Shown here piece after piece: positions 15,042 to 22,696 of a DNA stretch of 41,365 bases. Each line of letters starts with the position of its first letter. Within the stretch, counting starts at the first letter, position 1. Origin of the DNA: Deltaproteobacteria bacterium (GTDB lineage: Bacteria > Desulfobacterota > Desulfobaccia > Desulfobaccales > 0-14-0-80-60-11); the NCBI GenBank assembly GCA_016875015.1, contig VGSJ01000020.1, positions 1-41,365 of the forward strand. The letters run 5' to 3'. A model generated the notes under the pieces. That model ran no database searches, had not been told where the DNA came from, and was given only the letters and a program-made list of their open reading frames with translations. A program made the translations under genes and the position numbers.

Positions 15042-16035
15042 AATTCCAACAGCGCACCAAATGTCCGGGGCTCACCTCCACCCCAGGGGGTTCTTCCCGG
15101 CAGCGGTCGCGGGCCAGGGGGCAGCGGTCCCGAAAGAGGCAGCCCGAGGGGGGCTCCGCCGGCAGGTGGCCTGCGATGGCCGAGAGGATTTCCCCGGGCG
15201 GGTGGCTGAAATCCAGCCGGGGCACGGAATTGAGCAGCCCCACGGTATAAGGGTGGCCGGGATGCCGAAAGAGCTCCGCGGTGGGGGCCTGCTCCACCAT
15301 GAGCCCGGCATACATCACCGCCACCCGGTCGGCGGTCTGGGCCACGATCCCCAGGTTGTGGGTAATGAACAACACCGCCAGCCCCAATTCCGCCTTGAGT
15401 CTGGCCAGCAGGGCCAGGATTTGGGCCTGAATGGTCACGTCCAGGGCGGTGGTGGGCTCGTCGGCGATGAGCAGTTCCGGGTCGCAGGCCAGGGCCATGG
15501 CCATGAGGGCCCGCTGGCGCAAGCCCCCGGAGAGTTGGTGCGGATATTGCCCCAGGCGGTGGGAGGCGTCGGGGAAGCCTACCCGGGCCAGGGCCGCGCC
15601 CGCCTCAATCCAGGCCTCCGGGTGGGACAGACCCCGGTGGAGACGCAGGGCCTCGGCCACCTGCTCGCCGATGGTGAGGACCGGGTTCAGGGCGGTCATG
15701 GGTTCCTGGAAGACCATGGCGATGCGGTCGCCCCGGATCTGGCGCATGCGGGTCTCCGGGCAGCGGGTCAGATCTTCCCCCTGAAAGCGGATCACGCCGG
15801 TCACCGCCGCCGGGGGAGACTGGAGGAGCCGCAGGATGGACAGGGCGGTGACGGTCTTGCCGCAGCCGGACTCCCCCACCAGCCCTAAGGTCTCGCCGGG
15901 CGCCAGGTCGAAACTCACCCCGGCCACGGCCCTGACCTGGCCCCGGGCCACGTCGAAGTTTACCGTGAGATCGCGCACTTCCAGCAACGGGGCGGCGTCC
16001 GGCTTGACCGCCAAATTATTTGCCTGATAACTCAT
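15034..16035 (-). CDS. oppD: Oligo/dipeptide-type ABC transporter ATP-binding protein, OppD-like
   Basis: A 333-residue ABC ATPase of the OppD/DppD subfamily, partner of OppF. Walker A GESGCGKT, Q-loop FQEPMTALNP, signature LSGGLRQR, Walker B LLIADEP and H-loop ITHNL are intact. The C-terminal extension contains GCLFRDRCPLA and two more cysteines, a possible 4Fe-4S site. The start is unusual. Its ATG (16035-16033) uses the first two bases of the 102-bp MITE, and the only ribosome-site-like sequence, AAAGGGA about 8 nt upstream, is element DNA. The frame stays open through much of the element, so an automatic start call could add about 24 spurious residues. Confidence 0.92.
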   Translation of the reverse strand: MSYQANNLAVKPDAAPLLEVRDLTVNFDVARGQVRAVAGVSFDLAPGETLGLVGESGCGKTVTALSILRLLQSPPAAVTGVIRFQGEDLTRCPETRMRQIRGDRIAMVFQEPMTALNPVLTIGEQVAEALRLHRGLSHPEAWIEAGAALARVGFPDASHRLGQYPHQLSGGLRQRALMAMALACDPELLIADEPTTALDVTIQAQILALLARLKAELGLAVLFITHNLGIVAQTADRVAVMYAGLMVEQAPTAELFRHPGHPYTVGLLNSVPRLDFSHPPGEILSAIAGHLPAEPPSGCLFRDRCPLARDRCREEPPGVEVSPGHLVRCWNYV

Positions 16036-16135
16036 ACCGTGTTCCCTTTGAAATGAAACAAACCATCCAGATAACCTATTGATATCTCTCGTAGGGGCGG
16101 GTTTCAAACCCGCCCCTACAAAACGAACACGGTAT
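16034..16135. mobile_element. 102-bp MITE-like element, copy 2, at the oppD start codon
   Basis: Identical to the copies at 8652 and 37435, with the same 11-bp inverted ends and internal palindrome. Its left end provides two bases of the oppD ATG and all of the sequence immediately upstream. Any former oppD leader and promoter now lie at least 102 bp farther away. Confidence 0.85.
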
Positions 16136-16160
16136 TAAAGGTTGGGAACGGAGGTTTTAA

Positions 16161-16243
16161 GTCCCCCTTTCTTAAAGGGGGATTTAGGGGGATTATCAAG
16201 CGCTTATTTAATCCCCCCTGCCCCCCTTTAGAAAAGGGGGGTG
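16161..16243. repeat. Fold-back repeat, copy 2 (inverted)
   Basis: The reverse complement of the 7211-7301 element, with the ATTATCAAGCGCTTATTTAAT centre between two CCCCCTTT/AAAGGGGG hairpins. With the adjacent MITE it fills the space between the histidine kinase and oppD genes. Confidence 0.75.
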
Positions 16244-16340
16244 ATTCTTTCCCAACTTAAGCTCCCTCGGTTGATTCAAAATGACGCGGAAAATCGGTTA
16301 TGAAATGACTTATAGTGAGGAGCCTGGGGGCCCTCCGCGA

Positions 16341-17732
16341 TTATCCCTCCACCAGGGGCGCCGCCTCCAGGGGCAGCTGAATGGTAAAGGTGGTCCCCTG
16401 GCCCGGGGTGCTGTCCACCAGGATGACGCCGCCGTGCTCGGAGATGATGCCCTGGCAGATGGCCAGCCCCAGGCCGGTCCCCTTTTCCTTGGTGGTGAAA
16501 TAGGGCTGAAAAATCTTGCCCGCCACCTCGGGAGCTATCCCCGCGCCGGTGTCGGCGATGCTGATTTCGGCGTTGGCCCCCTTGACCCGGCTGGTGACGG
16601 TGATCTCCCCGCCTTGGGGCATGGCCTCCAGGGCGTTTTTGAACAGATTGATCAGGACCTGGTGCACCTGTTTGGGGTCGAAAGTCACCGGCGGCAAAGG
16701 CGTCTCCTCCACCCGGCGCACCGTGACCCGGTGGTCCGCCAAGGTATCCTGGAACAGTTCCAGGGCGGCGGTGAGAGCGGCGCCAATCTGCCCCGGACGC
16801 TTCTGGGCCGGCGGGCGGCGGACAAATTCCCGCATTTCGGCCACCATCTCCTCCAGGTGGCCCACCGCTTCGGCGATAATGGACAGCTTGTGGCGGGACT
16901 TGTCGTCCAGTCCCGGGAGCTTGATCAGCTGCCGGGCGAACCCCCCGATGATGAGCAGGGGGTTTTTGATTTCATGGGCGATATGGGTCATGGTATTGCC
17001 CACCGCGGCCAGGCGTTCGGTATGGAGCACCCGGTCTTCCATCTCCTTATATTCGGTGAGATCGCGGATGATGCCGGTGAAATAGAGGTTGTCCCGAATC
17101 TCGGCCACGGAAAAGGAAATGCTGATGGGGAATTCGCGGCCGTCCCGGCGCTGGGCGCTGAGGCGGGCGTGCTTGCCGATCATCCGGGCCTCCCGGGTGG
17201 CCACATAGCGGCGCACGTAAGCCCGGTGTTCGGCCTTATAAGGCGGCGGAATCACGATGGTCAAGTCCTGGCCCAGGGCTTCGGTCCGGGTATAGCCGAA
17301 CATCTGCTCCGCCCCGCGGTTGTAACCGACAATCACGTGGTCCTCGTTGATGGTGACAATGGCGTCGGTGGCGCGGTTGATAATGCCGGAGTTGATTTCC
17401 TGCTCCTGGCGCAACTCCTGGAACTGGCGCACCAGCCCGTTCAGGAAACGGGCGGCGGGACCGGTGATGAGGTTGTCCGCCTGCTCCGGCGAAAAATCGG
17501 GGAGCCCGGCGGTTATAAACTGGCCGTCCAGGATGAGGTCGAAGGCCCCGGGATCTAAATCGGGTAAGGGGTTCACCTGACAGCCGGCCGCGACCTCGGG
17601 TTTGGCGCCGTACAGGACCAGGTCCACCGGCGGGTAACCTTCCAGGGAGAAGGGCAGCGTAACCGCGTGGCAGATGAATTCCTGCCCGTTTAAGACGATG
17701 GCGATGCGGATGGGTTTGGGTGCGGTGGTCAT
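16341..17732 (-). CDS. PAS sensor histidine kinase, tandem paralog A
   Basis: A 463-residue kinase without membrane spans. Residues 1-112 form an N-terminal domain I do not recognise (RIAIVLNGQEFICHAV, FSLEGYPPVDLVLYG). A PAS domain (about 117-235) follows, then HisKA with the phospho-acceptor H253 (HIAHEIKNPL) and a HATPase_c domain (about 340-460) with an N-box around LFKNALEAM, then DTGAGIAP and GTGLGLAI. It should sense a cytoplasmic signal and autophosphorylate. No response-regulator gene is adjacent. It is about three-quarters identical to the gene just upstream (paralog B), which suggests tandem duplication. No ribosome site is seen; a CTGACTGC-type repeat lies about 10 nt before the start. 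Confidence 0.88.
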   Translation of the reverse strand: MTTAPKPIRIAIVLNGQEFICHAVTLPFSLEGYPPVDLVLYGAKPEVAAGCQVNPLPDLDPGAFDLILDGQFITAGLPDFSPEQADNLITGPAARFLNGLVRQFQELRQEQEINSGIINRATDAIVTINEDHVIVGYNRGAEQMFGYTRTEALGQDLTIVIPPPYKAEHRAYVRRYVATREARMIGKHARLSAQRRDGREFPISISFSVAEIRDNLYFTGIIRDLTEYKEMEDRVLHTERLAAVGNTMTHIAHEIKNPLLIIGGFARQLIKLPGLDDKSRHKLSIIAEAVGHLEEMVAEMREFVRRPPAQKRPGQIGAALTAALELFQDTLADHRVTVRRVEETPLPPVTFDPKQVHQVLINLFKNALEAMPQGGEITVTSRVKGANAEISIADTGAGIAPEVAGKIFQPYFTTKEKGTGLGLAICQGIISEHGGVILVDSTPGQGTTFTIQLPLEAAPLVEG

Positions 17733-17738
17733 TTTTTC

Positions 17739-17761
17739 AGTGAGCAGTTAGGACTTTCAGG
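17739..17761. repeat. CTGACTGC-type repeat before kinase A
   Basis: On the minus strand it reads CTGAAAGTCCTAACTGCTCACTG, a diverged member of the repeat found before tauE and kinase B. It ends 6 nt before the ATG. The rest of the spacer to 17922 shows no gene, only GGGCGGGC/GCCCGCC-type inverted words near 17850. Confidence 0.45.
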
Positions 17762-17922
17762 AACTAACGGCAGATTGCTCATGGCAATTCAGCCAACCGG
17801 TTAAGTTTCTCAGGTCCGTCCTGGGCGTGCCCCGCATTTGATTGACCTGTCGGGCGGGCACGGCCCGCCATCAATATAGTCGATGATATCTAGGCCATGG
17901 CGAGCGTCCACGGCCCGCCATG

Positions 17923-19344
17923 CTATCCATGGTTTTCCTCTGGGGGCGACGCGCCCGCAGCCGGGGAGGTCTCCTTTAGGGGCAGTTGGATGGTAAAGGT
18001 GGCCCCCCGGCCCGGTGGGCTGTCGGCAAAGAGGCAGCCGCCGTGCTCGGCCATGATATTCTGGCAGATGGCCAGCCCCAGGCCGGTCCCCTTAGTCTTG
18101 GTGGTGAAATAGGGCTGGAAAATATTGCCCGCCACCTCCGGGGCTAGCCCCACGCCGGTATCGCTGACGCTGATTTCGGCGTTGGCCCCCTTAACCCGGC
18201 TGGTGATGGTGATCTCCCCGCCTTCGGGCATAGCCTCCAGGGCGTTTTTGAACAGGTTGATGAGCACCTGGTGCACCTGCTTGGGATCGAAGCTCACTGG
18301 GGGCAGCGGCGTTTCTTCCACCTGGCGCACCTTGATATGATGCTCCCGAAAAGTATCCTGAAACAGTTCCAGGGCTTCTTCCACCACCGCGGTGATCTGC
18401 CCCTGACGCTTCTGGGTCGGCGGACGGCGGACAAAATCCCGCATTTCGGCCACCATCTCCTCCAGGTGGCTCACCTCTTCAGCGATGATGGACAATTTCC
18501 GGCGGGCCTGGTCGTCAAATTCCGGGGCCTTGAGCAGCTGCCTGGCAAACCCCCCGATGATGAGGAGGGGATTTTTGATTTCGTGGGCAATGTGGGCCAC
18601 GGTATTGCCCACCGCGGCCAGGCGTTCGGATTGGAGCACCCGGTCTTCCATGGCTTTATATTCGGTAATGTCCCGCATGATGGCGGTAAAATACAGGTTG
18701 CCTTGAATTTCGGCCACGGAAAAGGAGATGCTCAGGGGGAATTCCTGTCCGTCCCGGCGCCGGGCGGTGAGGCGCCGTTGCCGGCCGAGCACGCGGGCTT
18801 CCCGGGTGGCCAGATAGCGCCTCAGGTAGTCCACGTGGACTTCTTTATAAGGCGGCGGAATGATGAGTTTCAGGTCCTGGCCCAGGGCTTCGGCGCGGGT
18901 GTACCCGAACATCTGCTCCGCCCCGCGGTTGTAACCGACAATCACGTGGTCGGCATTGATAGTGATGAGGGCATCGGCGGCGCTCATGGTGATGCCGGAG
19001 TTGATTTCCTGCTCCTGGCGCAACTCCTGGAGCTGGCACACCAGGGTTTTCAGGTAGCGGGCGGCGGGGCCGGTAACGAGGTTGCCCACCTGCTCCGGGG
19101 AAAAATCGGGGAGCCCGGCGGTCATAAACTGGCCGTCCAGGATGAGGTCGAATCCCTCCGGGTGCAAATCCGGCAGGGGGTTTACCGTCAGGCCGGGAGC
19201 CGGGGCTTCGGGTTGGCGGCCGTACAAGACCAGGTCCACCGGCGGGTAACCTTCCAGGGAGAAGGGCAGCGTAACCGCGTGGCAGATGAATTCCTGCCCA
19301 TTCAAGACGATGGCGATGCGGATGGGTTTGGGTTCGGTGGTCAT
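17923..19344 (-). CDS. PAS sensor histidine kinase, tandem paralog B
   Basis: A 473-residue kinase with the same architecture as its downstream neighbour: unknown N-terminal domain (about 1-113), PAS, HisKA with H254 (HIAHEIKNPL) and HATPase_c. The first 42 residues match paralog A at 41 positions while the PAS and linker regions differ more, so the N-terminal domain is under stronger constraint or was homogenised by gene conversion. Divergence in PAS suggests different signals. ATG 19344 is chosen because both paralogs then begin MTT-PKPIRIAIV; a longer frame would start inside repeat DNA. No ribosome site or cognate response regulator is visible. Confidence 0.87.
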   Translation of the reverse strand: MTTEPKPIRIAIVLNGQEFICHAVTLPFSLEGYPPVDLVLYGRQPEAPAPGLTVNPLPDLHPEGFDLILDGQFMTAGLPDFSPEQVGNLVTGPAARYLKTLVCQLQELRQEQEINSGITMSAADALITINADHVIVGYNRGAEQMFGYTRAEALGQDLKLIIPPPYKEVHVDYLRRYLATREARVLGRQRRLTARRRDGQEFPLSISFSVAEIQGNLYFTAIMRDITEYKAMEDRVLQSERLAAVGNTVAHIAHEIKNPLLIIGGFARQLLKAPEFDDQARRKLSIIAEEVSHLEEMVAEMRDFVRRPPTQKRQGQITAVVEEALELFQDTFREHHIKVRQVEETPLPPVSFDPKQVHQVLINLFKNALEAMPEGGEITITSRVKGANAEISVSDTGVGLAPEVAGNIFQPYFTTKTKGTGLGLAICQNIMAEHGGCLFADSPPGRGATFTIQLPLKETSPAAGASPPEENHG

Positions 19345-19345
19345 T

Positions 19346-19380
19346 ATCAGCAGTGAGCGCGCAGCTTTTAGCAATCAGCC
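19346..19380. repeat. CTGACTGC-type repeat before kinase B
   Basis: TCAGCAGTGAGCGCGCAGCTTTTAGC on the plus strand ends two bases from the kinase B start. It is a diverged member of the same family as 14007-14034. Confidence 0.5.
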
Positions 19381-19486
19381 ATCAAAAAGTGGCAATTGGG
19401 TCATAAAGGGGCGCAATAAAAGGCACCCCCGCATTTTTAATACAGAGGCAAGGCTTGTCGTGGCCTTACACTTCGCTTCCGCCTCT

Positions 19487-19514
19487 AAGAGCTGACTGCT
19501 GAAAGCTGATAGCC
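19487..19514. repeat. CTGACTGCTGAAAGC repeat downstream of fabF
   Basis: GAGCTGACTGCTGAAAGCTGATAGCC on the plus strand, in the opposite orientation to the copy at 19346. The two flank a spacer of about 105 bp with no gene, so this spacer is bounded by inverted copies of the repeat. Confidence 0.6.
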
Positions 19515-19526
19515 GCCTGCTAGTTT

Positions 19527-20843
19527 TCAGTCTTCATAGCGCTTGAACACCAGGGCCGCATTGGTGCCGCCGAACCCGAAGGAATTGGACAGGACATGGC
19601 GGATATCGGCGGACCGGGCCTTCCCCGTGACGATATCCAGCCCGGCGCAGTCCGGGTCCAGGTCATCCAGGTTGATGGTGGGCGGCACCTTCCCGTCCCG
19701 GATCGACAGGGCGCAAAAAATGCCCTCCACCGCCCCGGCCGCGCCCAGGAGGTGGCCGGTCATGGATTTGGTGCCGCTCACCAGCAGCCGTGAGGCGCGA
19801 TCGCCAAAAATCTCTTTCAAAGCCAGGGTTTCGTTGCGATCGCCCACCGGCGTGGCCGTGGCATGGGGGTTGACGTAATCAATGTCGGCGCCGGTGACGC
19901 CACCGTCTTTCATGGCCTGCTGAATGCAGCGCTTGGCACCCTCCTTATCCGGATCGGTAATGTGGTGGGCGTCGCCGGTCATCCCGAAGCCGATGATTTC
20001 CGCGTAGATATCGGCGTTGCGGGCCAGGGCGTGGTTCAGTTCCTCCAGCACCAGGATGCCGCAGCCTTCGGACATGACAAAACCGCTGCGCTTGACATCA
20101 AAGGGACGGCTGGCGGCCTCGGGGTGGTCATTGCAACCCATGGCCAGGGCCCCCATGCGGTAAAAGGCCGTCATGGTCAGGATCGTCACCGCGGCCTCGG
20201 TGCCCCCCGCGGCCATGAGGTCCGCTTCCCCCATTTGGATGGAACGGTAGGCCAGGCCGATGGCATGGGCCCCGGCGGCGCAGGCGGTGGACAGGGCAAT
20301 ATTGGGACCCTTAGCTTTAAAGCGGATGGAGACGTTGCCCGCGGCCAGGTTGGGAATCATCTTGGGCACCAGGAAGGGGGAAACCCGCCGCACCCCTTCG
20401 GCCAAGAGTTTCTGGACCCCATCCTCCCACGAACTGACCCCGCCCATGCCACTGGCAATAATCACCCCGGCCCGCTCCGGGTCCTCCACCTCCAGGTTGA
20501 GACCCGAGTCATGCACCGCCTCCACGCTGGCGGCCAGGGCAAACTGGGTAAAACGATCGGTGTACTTGATTTGTTTCAAGTCTTCCTTGGTGACTTCCTT
20601 TTTGCGGGCCTGCAAAATTTCTTTCAGATCAAAATTCTCGATCGCCCCGCCGATGACGGGAAAATCCTCCGGAATGCGGTAGCGCTCTACGAGTTCGGCA
20701 TTAAAGCGGTTCAGACGTCTCACCCCGGATTCACCGGCCAGCAGGCGATTCCACACGGTGGGCACATCGAGCCCCAAGGACGTCACCATACCCACGCCGG
20801 TGATCACTACCCGCCTTAATTGCATCATTTTCGTTAAAACCAT
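19527..20843 (-). CDS. fabF: Beta-ketoacyl-ACP synthase II
   Basis: A 438-residue condensing enzyme of the KAS II (FabF) type, which extends acyl-ACP with malonyl-ACP in fatty acid synthesis. The catalytic triad is present: C188 in STACAAGAHA, H327 in VNPHATATP and H364 in MTGHLLGAAGA. The C-terminus SNSFGFGGTNAALVF is typical. ATG 20843 is chosen because GGAAAGG lies about 9 nt upstream; ATG 20828 is a common alternative that fits the family N-terminus (RRVVITGVGMV). No acpP or fabG gene is adjacent. It is the first gene of a minus-strand run that continues into the two kinases. Confidence 0.94.
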   Translation of the reverse strand: MVLTKMMQLRRVVITGVGMVTSLGLDVPTVWNRLLAGESGVRRLNRFNAELVERYRIPEDFPVIGGAIENFDLKEILQARKKEVTKEDLKQIKYTDRFTQFALAASVEAVHDSGLNLEVEDPERAGVIIASGMGGVSSWEDGVQKLLAEGVRRVSPFLVPKMIPNLAAGNVSIRFKAKGPNIALSTACAAGAHAIGLAYRSIQMGEADLMAAGGTEAAVTILTMTAFYRMGALAMGCNDHPEAASRPFDVKRSGFVMSEGCGILVLEELNHALARNADIYAEIIGFGMTGDAHHITDPDKEGAKRCIQQAMKDGGVTGADIDYVNPHATATPVGDRNETLALKEIFGDRASRLLVSGTKSMTGHLLGAAGAVEGIFCALSIRDGKVPPTINLDDLDPDCAGLDIVTGKARSADIRHVLSNSFGFGGTNAALVFKRYED

Positions 20844-21089
20844 GAATAATAACCTTTCCGCCGGGCAACGAGATATATTATCCGGGCGCCTCTCATCGGG
20901 CATTGATTGTCGGCTTCCCAGGGGGAGCCAAATACACAATTACGTTAATGATTCATTGCCATTGTAAATTACTCGTGTTACGATTGCAACGGGTTTCCGG
21001 CCTGCAACCGAGAGCCGGCGCCGGCTGGGATTTCAGGGGCGGACACCAGCCCGGTTTTTCTCAGCAGCGCTTTAACCAGCCACTGATCA

Positions 21090-21335
21090 ATGAATTGCCG
21101 GGTAGAGACATACTCCGGGTTTCGACTCCATGAACGCCCCCGGCGTTTTACCTGGGGGGGGACCTGGCTGGAAGTGCACCAGGTCATGGACCAGTGGGTG
21201 GCGCCAGGTCATCTCTGCTTCAAGGTCAGGGTGGCGGATCGCGCCTATCTCTTAAAATACCATCACGCTCAGGATGTCTGGGAGGCAGAGCTGGTAAGGT
21301 CCGGAACCATTCCCCCGGCCTCCGGAGAAAATTAG
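21090..21335 (+). CDS. Small conserved hypothetical protein
   Basis: An 81-residue protein. Its pattern, ETYSGFRLHERPRRF then WLEVHQVMDQW and FKVRVADRAYLLKYHHAQDVWEAE, resembles a small protein family common in deltaproteobacteria and related anaerobes (YSGYRxxERPRxF...G...EV...W...FRVR..DG..Y.L...E....W). I recall it only from pattern, not by a firm family name. No signal peptide or metal motif is seen. No Shine-Dalgarno sequence stands out. It lies divergent from fabF and upstream of the methyltransferase gene. Confidence 0.6.
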   Translation: MNCRVETYSGFRLHERPRRFTWGGTWLEVHQVMDQWVAPGHLCFKVRVADRAYLLKYHHAQDVWEAELVRSGTIPPASGEN

Positions 21336-21443
21336 AGATTTACTTTTCAACGGCTTATAGGGTAAAATTGGATATTTTTAGCCGGTTCGCCTGAGATTTT
21401 TTACTAGCCCGGCCACTCAACCTATACCCTGAAAGGATTTCAT

Positions 21444-22076
21444 ATGAAATGTAAAGTCAATCCGCGTTATATGGAACAATTATATTCGTTTTATTCGCCA
21501 TTCTATGAATACGTTTTCGGCAAACTCCTGGGCCCCGGCCGCCGCAAGGCCTTTAAATACATCCCCCGGCTGCCTCACCAGAAAGTCCTGGAGATCGGCG
21601 TGGGCCCAGGCTCCACCCTGGATTTTTACCCCCCGAGGACCAGTCTGGTGGGAATCGACATCTCCCGGGCGATGATCGAACGGGCTCGGGAAAAAGCCGC
21701 CAAAATCAACAGCGGCTGCCGCTTCGACTTTCACGTCATGGACGCCGCCCACCTGAATTTTCCCGACAATTATTTCGACCTCGTCATGGCCGTGTACGTG
21801 ATCACCACGGTCCAGGACCCCCTTAAGGTGTGCCGGGAGATTCACCGGGTAGTCAAGCCCGGCGGCCAGATCATTGCGGTTAATCACACCCGCTCTCAGA
21901 ACGGCAGCCTCTGGGGTCGCGTCGAGGACGTGATGGCCCCGGTCTTTGTCCGCATCGGCTTCACCACCGACCTAGACGTCATCCGGGTCATGAAAGACGT
22001 GGGCATTGCCGTGCACAAGACGGTGCCGTGCAATCTGCTCAATACCGGCCGGATCATCATGGGCACCAAACCTTAA
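21444..22076 (+). CDS. SAM-dependent methyltransferase, PmtA-like
   Basis: A 210-residue class I methyltransferase. The N-terminus (MEQLYSFYSPFYEYVFGKLLGPGRRKAF) and motif I VLEIGVGPGSTLDFYP (residues 48-63), then GIDISRAMIERARE, match the Rhodobacter-type phosphatidylethanolamine N-methyltransferase (PmtA) group, which makes phosphatidylcholine precursors from PE with SAM. Other small-molecule substrates such as quinone precursors cannot be excluded. AAAGGA 6 nt before the ATG is a good ribosome site. It is followed 104 bp later by the FKBP gene on the same strand. Confidence 0.82.
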   Translation: MKCKVNPRYMEQLYSFYSPFYEYVFGKLLGPGRRKAFKYIPRLPHQKVLEIGVGPGSTLDFYPPRTSLVGIDISRAMIERAREKAAKINSGCRFDFHVMDAAHLNFPDNYFDLVMAVYVITTVQDPLKVCREIHRVVKPGGQIIAVNHTRSQNGSLWGRVEDVMAPVFVRIGFTTDLDVIRVMKDVGIAVHKTVPCNLLNTGRIIMGTKP

Positions 22077-22180
22077 AGGAGAGCCGCTCCCAGCCCCTGA
22101 TTGGGAGGCGGAGGTTCTGCAATTAATGCATTTTACTCCCGACTCAAGGGGTGGAGTGCTTTTTTTCTCAGGAGAACACT

Positions 22181-22684
22181 ATGCACATAGATAAGAATTC
22201 TTTTGTTACCATTGATTATCTCATCAACCTGGGTGGGGCGGAAACCTATCCCCCCGATGGGAAGGCCGAGGAGATTTCTTTCTGCATGGGCGGGGGGGCG
22301 ATGCCTCCGGGTCTGGAAGAAGCCCTGATCGGCATGAAAGTAAATGACGCCAGCGTAATCAACCTCTCGGCCGAACAGGCCTACGGCGAATTTGACGACG
22401 AACTGCTCATGGAAGTTCCCCGCTCCGATTTTGGGCCGGAGGCGGAGTTACGCCCGGGCCTGGTATTCGAGACCGAGAACGAAGACGGTCAGGCGGTGTT
22501 TTTCATCGTGCAAGAGGTGCGGCCCGAATCAGTGCTCATCGACTTTAACCATCCCCTGGCGGGCAAAGACCTGGAAGTTTCCTTTACCATCCGCCAGGTG
22601 CGGGAGGCCACCCCTGAGGATCTCAAAGAGCTTGAAGGCTGTACCTGCTCTGCATGCCAGGAAGGAGGCTCCCACCAGCATTAG
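22181..22684 (+). CDS. FKBP-type peptidyl-prolyl isomerase, SlyD-like
   Basis: A 167-residue SlyD-type FKBP: FKBP halves around an insert-in-flap chaperone domain (about residues 65-125). Landmarks are VTIDYLINL, GGGAMPPGLEEALIGM, EQAYGEFDDELLMEVPRSDF and NHPLAGKDLEVSFTI. The C-terminal tail CTCSACQEGGSHQH is short but Cys/His-rich and could bind Ni or Zn, as in longer SlyD tails used for hydrogenase maturation. It should act in the cytoplasm as prolyl isomerase and chaperone. AGGAG precedes ATG 22181 at normal spacing. The acyl-CoA synthetase gene starts 12 bp downstream, suggesting one transcript. Confidence 0.92.
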   Translation: MHIDKNSFVTIDYLINLGGAETYPPDGKAEEISFCMGGGAMPPGLEEALIGMKVNDASVINLSAEQAYGEFDDELLMEVPRSDFGPEAELRPGLVFETENEDGQAVFFIVQEVRPESVLIDFNHPLAGKDLEVSFTIRQVREATPEDLKELEGCTCSACQEGGSHQH

Positions 22685-22696
22685 AGGAGGGCAATG

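Noticed and set aside
16281-17558. 425-codon plus-strand open frame
   Set aside because: Antisense shadow of kinase A; the minus-strand protein has full kinase motifs.
18271-19356. 361-codon plus-strand open frame
   Set aside because: Antisense shadow of kinase B, with the same kind of His/Gly-rich translation as the shadow over kinase A.
20960-20992. TTGTAA...TTGCAA partial dyad between fabF and the small conserved gene
   Set aside because: Looks like an operator at first, but the arms are only six bases with a mismatch and do not match a known fatty-acid regulator site.
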